Made by a program: the position numbers and the translations under genes. Positions 1-5,181 of a stretch of DNA of 5,993 nt are shown here, piece by piece. Numbering within the stretch: the stretch's first letter is position 1; each line of letters starts with the position of its first letter. This DNA comes from Acidimicrobiales bacterium. GTDB taxonomy: Bacteria > Actinomycetota > Acidimicrobiia > Acidimicrobiales > Palsa-688. The stretch covers positions 1-5,993 of the forward strand of contig JASHVH010000274.1 in NCBI GenBank assembly GCA_030039575.1, written 5' to 3'. The notes beneath the pieces were generated by a model. That model was not told the DNA's origin, did no database searches, and worked only from the letters and a program-made list of their open reading frames with translations.

Positions 1-798
1 GGTGAACGTCACGCCGTCGAGGTAGGGCTTGGGGGCGTCCCAATAGTTCGGGTTGCGTTTGAAGGTAGCGCTGACCCCTGTCTGGTAATTCGTCAGGACG
101 TACGGGCCTGTCCCAATGGGGGATTTGGCAAAGTCCCCGGCGTAGGCTTGGGGTAAGACCACGGCGTTGTAGTTAGTAGAAGCCACGGCATAAGGAAAAT
201 CGACGAAGGGGCGCTCCAACGCGAACGTCACCTCGTACTCGCCCGTCTTTTCAACTCCCGAAGAGCTCAGCACACCTTTGAAATTGGTCGCCGCGCTCGA
301 CCCGGAGGCCGGGTTCACGAGGCGTTTGAACGTGGCCACGACGTCGTCGGCGGTGAGCGCGGCCCCGTTGGAAAACTTGACCCCGTTCCGGATCTGGAAG
401 GTCCACACGTCGCCCTTGGCGTTCGGTTTCCAGCTCGAGGCCAACACCGGACGCAGGGTGTTGTCGGGGTTGACCCAGGCCAGGTACTCCGCCACTTGCT
501 GGACAACGTTTATCGAGCCGCCGTCGTACATCGTGACGGGGTCAACCGCGGCGACAGGGGCGTTGGATGCGACCTGCAGGGTACCGCCTGCCTTCGGTTG
601 GGGCGCCGTCCCGGCCGCCGCCCTTCGTAGCGCAGCCGCACCGGCACCAGCCCGCAGGTCCAGCAGTGTGGTGATGGCCGGAATGCTGAGCCCGACCACC
701 GTCGCTCGTCTGAGCACATCCCTGCGGCTCATTCGCTTGGCCAGCATTTCGTCAACCAGGTGGTGGCCGTATTCGACAAGGTCAACGTCGTCGGGCAT
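1..798 (-). CDS. ABC transporter solute-binding protein, family 5 (peptide-type), Tat-exported; C-terminal half outside window
   Basis: Extracytoplasmic binding protein of a peptide/nickel/opine-type ABC importer. Read from 798 leftwards, 266 codons stay open to the window edge; the family usually has about 500-550 residues, so roughly half is present. Family marks seen: GGTLQVA near residue 72, LRPVLASSWK, WTFQIRNGVKFSNGAAL followed by TADDVVATF, and SPIGTGPYVL followed by FKRNPNYW near the edge. The N-terminus has a Tat-like twin-arginine motif SRRDVLRR (residues 24-31) and a hydrophobic stretch, but no lipobox cysteine, so it is probably not a lipoprotein. The ATG at 798 is chosen because AAAGGA lies 6 nt upstream; Met18 and Met23 are in-frame alternatives closer to the Tat motif. 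It is transcribed away from the thiol dioxygenase operon. Permease and ATPase genes probably follow to the left. The ligand is unknown; the sulfur context suggests an organosulfur compound (inference). Confidence 0.93.
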   Translation of the reverse strand, partial: MPDDVDLVEYGHHLVDEMLAKRMSRRDVLRRATVVGLSIPAITTLLDLRAGAGAAALRRAAAGTAPQPKAGGTLQVASNAPVAAVDPVTMYDGGSINVVQQVAEYLAWVNPDNTLRPVLASSWKPNAKGDVWTFQIRNGVKFSNGAALTADDVVATFKRLVNPASGSSAATNFKGVLSSSGVEKTGEYEVTFALERPFVDFPYAVASTNYNAVVLPQAYAGDFAKSPIGTGPYVLTNYQTGVSATFKRNPNYWDAPKPYLDGVTFT

Positions 799-860
799 TG
801 GCTGTCCTTTCCAAAGTTCCAAAGTCTGGCCCGGGCGTGCCCGCCGGGCCGAAGCCGACT
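799..860 (-). promoter_or_regulatory. 5' leader of the solute-binding protein gene: GC hairpin, short direct repeat, ribosome binding site
   Basis: If transcription starts about 7 nt after the -10 box at 871-866, the mRNA has a leader of about 60 nt. It begins with a perfect 7-bp GC stem: GGCCCGG at 828-834 pairs with CCGGGCC at 844-850 around a 9-nt loop. Two copies of CCAAAGT (plus-strand 811-817 and 819-825) follow, then the Shine-Dalgarno AAAGGA at 810-805. The hairpin is not followed by a U tract, so it does not look like a finished terminator. It may stabilise the mRNA or modulate translation; its function is not shown by the sequence. Confidence 0.4.
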
Positions 861-865
861 GGCCA

Positions 866-894
866 ATCTTGACTGTTTCAATCATTTTTGTCAA
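866..894 (-). promoter_or_regulatory. Promoter of the solute-binding protein gene
   Basis: On the minus strand there is a perfect TTGACA -35 box (plus-strand 889-894) and, after a 17-bp spacer, a weak -10 box CAAGAT (866-871). This predicts a start near 859, upstream of the leader hairpin. The promoter almost exactly overlaps the opposing plus-strand promoter at 869-897. The -35 box is convincing; the -10 box matches the consensus poorly. Confidence 0.5.
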
Positions 895-897
895 ACT
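869..897 (+). promoter_or_regulatory. Promoter of the thiol dioxygenase operon (predicted leaderless transcript)
   Basis: TTGACT at 869-874 and CAAACT at 892-897 are 17 bp apart. The start codon at 905 lies 7 nt after the -10 box, exactly where transcription should begin, and no Shine-Dalgarno sequence precedes it. Both points favour a leaderless mRNA, common in actinobacteria. The -10 box resembles the TAAACT that sits in the same place before the Rrf2 gene. TTGAC (869-873) and GTCAA (890-894) form an inverted repeat created by the two face-to-face -35 boxes. Confidence 0.5.
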
Positions 898-904
898 AAT
901 AGAT

Positions 905-1471
905 ATGGTTGGCTACAGCGCCTCGGGGTCGGCCCCGGTGGTCCCTTCCCTGGCCGCCGGCACCGCCGTGGCAGCCGAGCCCGGCCACGCGCCGAGACTG
1001 CGCTTAGGTGCTCGGTGGTCGCCCGAGGCGCTCCTCAACCTGGCGAAGTGGTCGGCGGCCCAAATCGGGCGCCTCGAGCAAGTCCGACAGCCGGTCAACG
1101 GCGAGCGGTGGTACGAGTGCCTAGACCGCACGGCGGACTATGAGCTGTGGGTTATCCGCTGGCCGCAGGACACCGGCCTGGTCCTGCACGACCACGGAGG
1201 GTCGGCGGGAGCCTTCTACGTGACCGAGGGCGTGCTCGAGGAGACGAGCACAGCACCGCCCAGGCGCCGGCTGCGCAACCGTTCTCTCCTGACGCAGGAG
1301 GGGAAATCGTTCGGCCCTGACTATGTGCACAGTGTGACCAACCCCAGGGTGGCGCCGGCCACGAGCGTGCACGCTTACTCACCCCCACTCAGCTCTATGA
1401 CTTTCTATGGCCTGTCGTCCACTGGCCTCGTGGTGAGCCACGTCGCCAGGGAGTGGGAGGGCGCCCCATGA
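905..1471 (+). CDS. Cysteine dioxygenase-type cupin (thiol dioxygenase)
   Basis: Cytoplasmic mononuclear non-heme iron enzyme, expected to use O2 to turn a thiol (cysteine in the best-known members) into its sulfinate. The 188-residue length is normal for bacterial members. Iron ligands are visible: His95 and His97 in LHDHGGSAGAF and His142 in YVHSVTNP. The catalytic Ser-His-Tyr triad of the family is Ser154, His156 and Tyr158 in SVHAYSPPL. Position 102, where the mammalian enzyme has the Cys of its Cys-Tyr crosslink, is Gly, as in many bacterial forms. Counting back from His95 without gaps, Tyr70 occupies the place of the arginine that binds the cysteine carboxylate in characterised enzymes, so another thiol substrate is possible. 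The reading frame is open far upstream, but 905 is the first ATG after the promoter and upstream codons overlap the divergent gene. The first 30 residues are Ala/Gly/Pro-rich. First gene of the operon; its stop overlaps the rhodanese start. Confidence 0.9.
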   Translation: MVGYSASGSAPVVPSLAAGTAVAAEPGHAPRLRLGARWSPEALLNLAKWSAAQIGRLEQVRQPVNGERWYECLDRTADYELWVIRWPQDTGLVLHDHGGSAGAFYVTEGVLEETSTAPPRRRLRNRSLLTQEGKSFGPDYVHSVTNPRVAPATSVHAYSPPLSSMTFYGLSSTGLVVSHVAREWEGAP

Positions 1472-1953
1472 GTGGCCCGGCTCGGGAGCCAACTCGTGCC
1501 ACGGCTCCGGCAGACGCCCCTGCGAGCAGGGTGGACGAGATGCTCGAGCGGGTGCGATCGAGCTACCGGCGTGTTGGCCCACTCGAAGCAGCGCGGATTT
1601 GGGCCTCGGGCGGGTTGCTGGTCGACACGCGCCCGGCCGCCCAGAGGGCCGAGTTCGGTGAGATCCCCGGTGCCATCGTCATCGAACGCAATGTGCTCGA
1701 GTGGCGCTTGGACCCGACTTGCCGCCACCGCCACGAGAAGGTCCTTGGGCCTGACCAGGAGATGGTGTTGTTCTGCCAGGCGGGCTATGCGTCCAGCTTG
1801 GCTGCCGCGTCTCTCCGCCGGCTTGGGCTTTCCCGGGCCACCGACCTCATAGGCGGGTTCGAGGCGTGGTCGAGGGCGGGCCTGCCCACGACACTGACCG
1901 GGCCGGGAAGCTGGTCGAAGGGCCAAGGCGGGCCCGCGGAGGTGGTGCTGTGA
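1468..1953 (+). CDS. Single-domain rhodanese-like sulfurtransferase
   Basis: Predicted cytoplasmic sulfurtransferase that carries sulfane sulfur on an active-site cysteine; 161 residues. The rhodanese domain covers about residues 35-140: LLVDTR (Asp53, Arg55), GEIPGAIVI, the active-site loop with Cys103 in LFCQAGYASS, and a final GGFEAWSRAGLP. The catalytic cysteine and loop length look intact. The N-terminal 20 residues are Ala/Pro/Thr-rich and the last 20 Gly/Ser-rich, both probably disordered. The ATG at 1468 is chosen because GGGAGG ends 7 nt upstream and the start forms an ATGA overlap with the dioxygenase stop; an in-frame GTG at 1453 lacks this. Thiol dioxygenase and rhodanese genes often pair in actinobacteria, so the two probably act in one sulfur-oxidation route (inference). 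Confidence 0.92.
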   Translation: MSGPAREPTRATAPADAPASRVDEMLERVRSSYRRVGPLEAARIWASGGLLVDTRPAAQRAEFGEIPGAIVIERNVLEWRLDPTCRHRHEKVLGPDQEMVLFCQAGYASSLAAASLRRLGLSRATDLIGGFEAWSRAGLPTTLTGPGSWSKGQGGPAEVVL

Positions 1954-2882
1954 GCGACGCCACCACAGCCGACGACGTCAGAGCTGGCCATAACGGGCTC
2001 AGCGACAATGAGTTCGAAGATGTCGTTCAAGCGGCCACATCGTCGGGCAGACCAGTGCCCAAACTGCGGCGCAAATGGGTGAACGCCGGCGTCGACGGCT
2101 CTCACGTCAGCGGAGTGGCCTGGGGTAAGGGCAGCCCCGAGCTGGTGCTCTTGCACGGCTCGGGCGAAAGTGCCCGTCGCTTCGACCGCCTCGGCCTCGT
2201 TAGTACGAGACCCTTGGTGGCGATCGACTTACCCGGCCATGGCCAGTCGTCGTGGCGGCGGGATGGTCGCTACCAGCCGCACCACCTCGCCAACTCGGTA
2301 GCGGCTGCAATCCGCTCGTTCGCGCCTGGTGCCGGAGCAGTGGTCGGCACGGGCTTAGGCGGTCTGGTGGCCGTGGCCGTGGCCGCTCGTCACCCCTTCC
2401 AGGTGCGCCGTCTCGTCCTCGTAGACACGTGGCCGTCCGTAGACCCAGGGCTGGCCTGGCCGGCGGACGTACCGGACAGCTTTGGGACCAGGGAAGAGCT
2501 TCTGTCGGTGGCGCCCCGCCTTAGCGAGAGAAATGGACGCTTTGAAGCGGTAGTCCGGTCGGAGTTCGCTCACGGCAGCCGCCAGCGCAATGACGGGCGC
2601 TGGGTCCTGCGTCACGACCCGCGAGCCGCCGACCCAGGCTGGGGCGACCGTGAAGCCGAGGCGCTATGGGCTGACCTCCGGGGGCTTTCGCTACCGGAGC
2701 TGGTCATCTTCAGCGCACGGTTTCGGGACCAAGCCTTCAAACCGGGCGAGCCGAGGACAACGGCGCCGGATGCCCAGGTGATCGAGCTAGGCGGCACGGG
2801 GCAAGACATTTTCGATGACTGGGCGGTCGAACTGCTCACCGCCATCGAGCAGTTCACGGGTACCCACGACGACCTTTCGTAA
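1950..2882 (+). CDS. Alpha/beta-hydrolase-fold protein, apparently lacking catalytic Ser and His
   Basis: 310 residues with the clear fold signature of alpha/beta hydrolases: LVLLHGSGES (His69-Gly70, oxyanion region), LVAIDLPGHGQSSW, a nucleophile-elbow segment, and LVLVDTWP. The elbow reads VVGTGLGGLVAV, where the family has G-x-S-x-G; the nucleophile position (135) is Gly. The usual catalytic-His segment reads ELGGTGQDIF, with Gln285 in place of His. Only an acidic residue after strand 7 (Asp260, RFRDQ) remains. Ser/His hydrolase chemistry is therefore unlikely; a binding, scaffolding or regulatory role, or unusual lyase-type chemistry, is more plausible. The frame is otherwise intact without internal stops, so this is not simple decay. 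The GTG at 1950 is chosen because it forms a GTGA overlap with the rhodanese stop and GGAGG lies 7 nt upstream; the first 40 residues are acidic and probably flexible. The substitutions rest on motif alignment by eye. Confidence 0.85.
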   Translation: MSDATTADDVRAGHNGLSDNEFEDVVQAATSSGRPVPKLRRKWVNAGVDGSHVSGVAWGKGSPELVLLHGSGESARRFDRLGLVSTRPLVAIDLPGHGQSSWRRDGRYQPHHLANSVAAAIRSFAPGAGAVVGTGLGGLVAVAVAARHPFQVRRLVLVDTWPSVDPGLAWPADVPDSFGTREELLSVAPRLSERNGRFEAVVRSEFAHGSRQRNDGRWVLRHDPRAADPGWGDREAEALWADLRGLSLPELVIFSARFRDQAFKPGEPRTTAPDAQVIELGGTGQDIFDDWAVELLTAIEQFTGTHDDLS

Positions 2883-2927
2883 CCCACGCGCCCAGTTCAC
2901 GCTTACAGAGAGGAGCATTTTCGGGCG

Positions 2928-3983
2928 ATGTCCACCAATTCCTCCGTTACGAACCCGGCCGGCACCCAGGTCCAGGTTGTCGACCTCACCGGAGCCGAGG
3001 GCCCTCACCCCGGCTCGGAGATCCTGACGTCGTTACGGACGGCGGCAGAGACTACGGGAGCCGTACTGGTCACCAATCATGGTGTACCGCTCGAGGAAAT
3101 CGAAACCTTCGAGGCAAAGATCGGCGCCCTGTTGGCTCGTCCTCGGGAGGACAAGGTCAGCCTGGCCAGCCCCACCGGGCACCCGTACCGCGGCTGGCGC
3201 CAATGGCCCGACGATTTTGGCCGTCTCGAGCTGGAGCGTTACATGGTGGCCCGGTTCGACGATGCCGAAGAGGCGCGCCGCGCCGGCGTCGCCGAGGAGC
3301 ACCTGGAGATCTACCGTCACAAGAACGTCTGGCCGCCAGACGACCCCGGGTTCAAAGAGGTCCTCGTTTCCTATCGTGCCCACGTAATTGCCTTGGCCAA
3401 AAGAGTGCTGGGCCTCTATGCCGTTTCGCTGGGCCTGGCCCCTACGGCCTTCCCGACGTCGGGCCTTGACTCGACCTCTGTGACGGTGAACAATTACCCG
3501 ACCTGGCTATGGCCCGACGCGCCCGAGGACGACGAGAAGCTGTTGCTCCTCGAACACGCGGATGGTAACGCCATCACAGTGCTCCACCAAAAAGGCAGCT
3601 ACGAAGGGCTGCAGATCCAGGGCCCGGACGGAGCCTGGCTTCCTGTACCGGTCATTCACGAAGCACTCATAGTGCTTTCAGGGGGTAACTTGGCCCGGTG
3701 GACAAACGACAGGTTCGTCCCGGGCCGTCACCGGGTCGTAGCCGGCGGTGAGGCGTCGCGGCAGTCGACCGCCTTTTTTTACAACCCGAGCCTGGAGACA
3801 GTGGTGCAACCCATTGCCGAATTGGTGGCAACCGGCGACGAACCGCACTACGAACCGTACGTTGTGGCTGAGTCTTCGCAAAACCAGGTCGACGACTACT
3901 TGAGCACCTTCGGGCGGCCAGCCCAGGTCGAAGCGTGGCGCACCGGCACGCGGTACGTGGCTGAGGTGGTCGGCTCCGATTAG
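2928..3983 (+). CDS. 2-oxoglutarate/Fe(II)-dependent oxygenase, isopenicillin N synthase-like family
   Basis: Predicted cytoplasmic oxygenase of the family that includes isopenicillin N synthase, ACC oxidase and many 2-oxoglutarate dioxygenases. The 351-residue length fits. N-terminal domain (about 15-135): VQVVDL, GAVLVTNHGVP (44-54) and HPYRGW. The C-terminal jelly-roll carries the metal triad His210, Asp212 (LEHADGNAITVL) and His268 (GRHRVV), plus Arg278-x-Ser280 (SRQS), which binds the 2-oxoglutarate carboxylate in true 2OG enzymes. NNYP (188-191) is also typical. The Arg-x-Ser pair does not by itself separate 2OG enzymes from IPNS, which shares it. Start: ATG at 2928, with GAGGAG 12 nt upstream, a rather long spacing but no better start exists. 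It follows the hydrolase-fold gene after 45 nt and is probably its cotranscribed last gene. Substrate unknown; oxidation of an organosulfur compound is inferred from context only. Confidence 0.9.
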   Translation: MSTNSSVTNPAGTQVQVVDLTGAEGPHPGSEILTSLRTAAETTGAVLVTNHGVPLEEIETFEAKIGALLARPREDKVSLASPTGHPYRGWRQWPDDFGRLELERYMVARFDDAEEARRAGVAEEHLEIYRHKNVWPPDDPGFKEVLVSYRAHVIALAKRVLGLYAVSLGLAPTAFPTSGLDSTSVTVNNYPTWLWPDAPEDDEKLLLLEHADGNAITVLHQKGSYEGLQIQGPDGAWLPVPVIHEALIVLSGGNLARWTNDRFVPGRHRVVAGGEASRQSTAFFYNPSLETVVQPIAELVATGDEPHYEPYVVAESSQNQVDDYLSTFGRPAQVEAWRTGTRYVAEVVGSD

Positions 3984-4137
3984 GGTGCGACTGGCCGAAA
4001 CCATTGAGCCCTTTGCCCTGCGCCGTGCGTTCGGGATGTTCTGCGTGCGCATGACGTTGAGGGAGACCACACCGCGATGCCCCTTGTTTTTCACGGCAGC
4101 CACCTCCGCCGGTTCCACCCCGAACCCCGACCCTGAA

Positions 4138-4159
4138 CTGTTTACTAGCTAATAAACTG
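4138..4159. promoter_or_regulatory. Dyad at the Rrf2 gene promoter, probable Rrf2 operator
   Basis: The sequence GTTTACTAGCTAATAAAC at 4140-4157 is an 18-bp palindrome centred on AGCT with 8 of 9 pairs matching; the C4138/G4159 pair extends it (9 of 11 over 22 bp). It is conspicuously AT-rich in GC-rich DNA. It covers the -10 box and ends 5 bp before the start codon, the position expected for negative autoregulation by the adjacent Rrf2 protein. The half-site CTAATARA also occurs at 896-903 before the dioxygenase operon. Confidence 0.6.
4153..4158 (+). promoter_or_regulatory. -10 box of the Rrf2 gene (predicted leaderless transcript)
   Basis: TAAACT fits the actinobacterial TAnnnT -10 pattern and ends 6 nt before the ATG at 4165, so transcription should start at or next to the start codon. 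There is no Shine-Dalgarno sequence. No good -35 box is seen at 16-18 bp; CTGAAC at 4133-4138 is too close (14 bp). The box lies in the right half of the dyad. Confidence 0.45.
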
Positions 4160-4164
4160 GCGGT

Positions 4165-4617
4165 ATGCAGATTTCGGCCAAGGTCGATTACGGAGTCCGA
4201 GCGCTCCTTGTGTTGGCCACTTCCCCTGAGCCAATGACCGTCGAAGCCATTGCCGCTGACCAGGAAATACCCAGTAAGTTCCTCGGTGTCATCTTGAACG
4301 ACTTGAGACGCGTCGGGCTCTTGGTGAGCCACCGCGGGCGGGAAGCTGGTTACAATTTGGCGCGTACAGCCGCTGAAATCAGCCTGGCCGATGTAATTCG
4401 GGCGTTGGAAGGCCCGCTCGCCCAGGTCCGAGGCCTCCGGCCCGAAACCGCGACGTACGAGGGGAGTGCCAAGCACCTACAGGAGGTCTGGGTCGCGCTC
4501 AGGGCTAGTTTGCGGGGTGTCCTCGAGCACACGACCCTCGAGGACATCGTAAAGGGGCACCTTCCCCCGGAGGTGGCCCGGCTGCTGGCTGCGCCAGACG
4601 CGTGGGTGGGCCGGTAG
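4165..4617 (+). CDS. Rrf2-family transcriptional regulator without cluster cysteines
   Basis: Cytoplasmic dimeric winged-helix DNA-binding protein; 150 residues, the normal Rrf2 size. It opens with the typical MQISAKVDYGVRALLVLA. The helix-turn-helix spans about residues 24-50 (MTVEAIAADQEIPSKFLGVI continuing into NDLRRVGLL), followed by the wing SHRGREAGYNLAR and the ISLADVIRALEGPL segment; a long C-terminal dimerisation helix lies near 103-120. IscR, NsrR and RirA hold an Fe-S cluster through three cysteines after the wing; this protein has no cysteine at all. It therefore more likely resembles CymR-type members that sense cysteine or sulfur status by other means (inference). It stands between the thiol dioxygenase operon and the flavin reductase/monooxygenase pair, and the dyad at its own promoter suggests autorepression. 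Its end is tail-to-tail with the reductase gene, 18 bp apart. Start: first ATG, placed at the predicted transcription start. Confidence 0.92.
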   Translation: MQISAKVDYGVRALLVLATSPEPMTVEAIAADQEIPSKFLGVILNDLRRVGLLVSHRGREAGYNLARTAAEISLADVIRALEGPLAQVRGLRPETATYEGSAKHLQEVWVALRASLRGVLEHTTLEDIVKGHLPPEVARLLAAPDAWVGR

Positions 4618-4635
4618 ACGGGTGCTGGTCCGGGG

Positions 4636-5181
4636 TCAACCGGTTCGTTGCTCGTGCCACTTCCATCCCGCACCAGGACTGGCCGTTAAGGCGGCCACGG
4701 ACGCCTCGATCAGCGGCCTCGCTCGCTCCACCCAAGCGTCCAGGGCCTCGGAGCCAGAGAACTCGTTCTCTGGCAGGAACAAACCGGGCGCCGGGCAGCT
4801 GGCCCCCAGTTCGACCAGGACCGGTTTGAGGAAGACTTCGGGCGCCAGCGAATGCCGCATGTCACCGCCCAGCATGAGCGGGACGGCCGTGACACCGCGT
4901 AGCGCGCCGGTCCCCACGCGGTCGAGGAAAAGCTTCAACAAACCGGTGTAGCTTGCCTTGTAGGTGGGGCTGGCGATGATAGCTAACGAGCTTGACTCGA
5001 TGGCGGCGACGGTCTCGGCTACATCAGGGTTTTGTGGCTCGAGTAGAGCCGCACCCAGGTCGATAAGGTCCACGACCCGGTCCGGAGGCCTTCCACCCAG
5101 TTTCTCAGCTAGCAGGAGAGCGGCCTGGTATGTCTTCGAACGCGGCTTCGGGTTGCCAACAACGACTGAAAAGGCGCTCAT
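4636..5181 (-). CDS. NAD(P)H-dependent FMN reductase, SsuE/MsuE type
   Basis: Flavodoxin-fold reductase that supplies reduced FMN to a partner monooxygenase; 181 residues, close to SsuE and MsuE. Phosphate-binding loop VVGNPKPRSKT (residues 7-17), the signature SPTYKASYTGLLKLFLD (71-87), and PLMLGGDMRHSLAPEVFLKP (101-120). Val116 appears to fill the place of the Tyr that forms the pi-helix in E. coli SsuE (recalled alignment, no gaps). The ATG at 5181 is chosen because it makes an ATGA overlap with the stop of the upstream luciferase-like gene and has GAGGAG 11 nt upstream; an in-frame GTG at 5193 lies too close to that GAGGAG. The overlap implies translational coupling with its likely partner. 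Together they form a two-component flavin monooxygenase of the kind that desulfonates alkanesulfonates. The exact substrate is not deducible. Confidence 0.92.
   Translation of the reverse strand: MSAFSVVVGNPKPRSKTYQAALLLAEKLGGRPPDRVVDLIDLGAALLEPQNPDVAETVAAIESSSLAIIASPTYKASYTGLLKLFLDRVGTGALRGVTAVPLMLGGDMRHSLAPEVFLKPVLVELGASCPAPGLFLPENEFSGSEALDAWVERARPLIEASVAALTASPGAGWKWHEQRTG

Larger units (their letters stand above)
3984..4164 (+). other. Intergenic region between the 2OG oxygenase and Rrf2 genes, with a doubtful small ORF
   Basis: 181 bp separate the two genes. No convincing intrinsic terminator is present: the best hairpin, GGTTC (4111-4115) with GAACC (4122-4126), has only 5 bp and no T tract, so some read-through into the Rrf2 gene is possible. 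A plus-strand frame runs from GTG at 3985 (or ATG at 4036) to TAA at 4150-4152, at most 55 codons. It has no Shine-Dalgarno sequence and no recognised motif, contains only two Cys codons, and ends inside the dyad, so it is not called as a gene. The last 30 bp hold the promoter and operator of the regulator. Confidence 0.5.

Noticed and set aside
278..904. Open plus-strand frame continuous with the thiol dioxygenase gene, which would give a 397-residue protein
   Set aside because: The part before 905 lies mostly antisense to the solute-binding protein gene, whose translation matches a known family. The dioxygenase family length and the promoter fit a start at 905.
3774..3780. Run of seven T in the 2OG oxygenase gene as a programmed frameshift site
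   Set aside because: The codons read Phe-Phe-Tyr in the expected AFFYNP motif and the frame continues normally to the family's usual C-terminus; no alternative product is evident.
3970..4010. Terminator after the 2OG oxygenase gene from TCGGC/GCCGA or GGCTC/GAGCC pairs
   Set aside because: The stems are only 5 bp with loops of 19-29 nt and no T tract follows.
3678..4118. Minus-strand frame from within the intergenic region into the 2OG oxygenase gene (146 codons)
   Set aside because: It is mostly antisense to a well-supported gene, shows no recognisable domain, and has no clear ribosome binding site; long antisense frames are common in GC-rich DNA.
3985..4152. Small plus-strand ORF before the Rrf2 gene, considered as a cysteine-sensing leader peptide
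   Set aside because: It has two scattered Cys codons, not a Cys tract, no ribosome binding site, no attenuator structure, and it ends inside the dyad; the Rrf2 mRNA is predicted to start after it.
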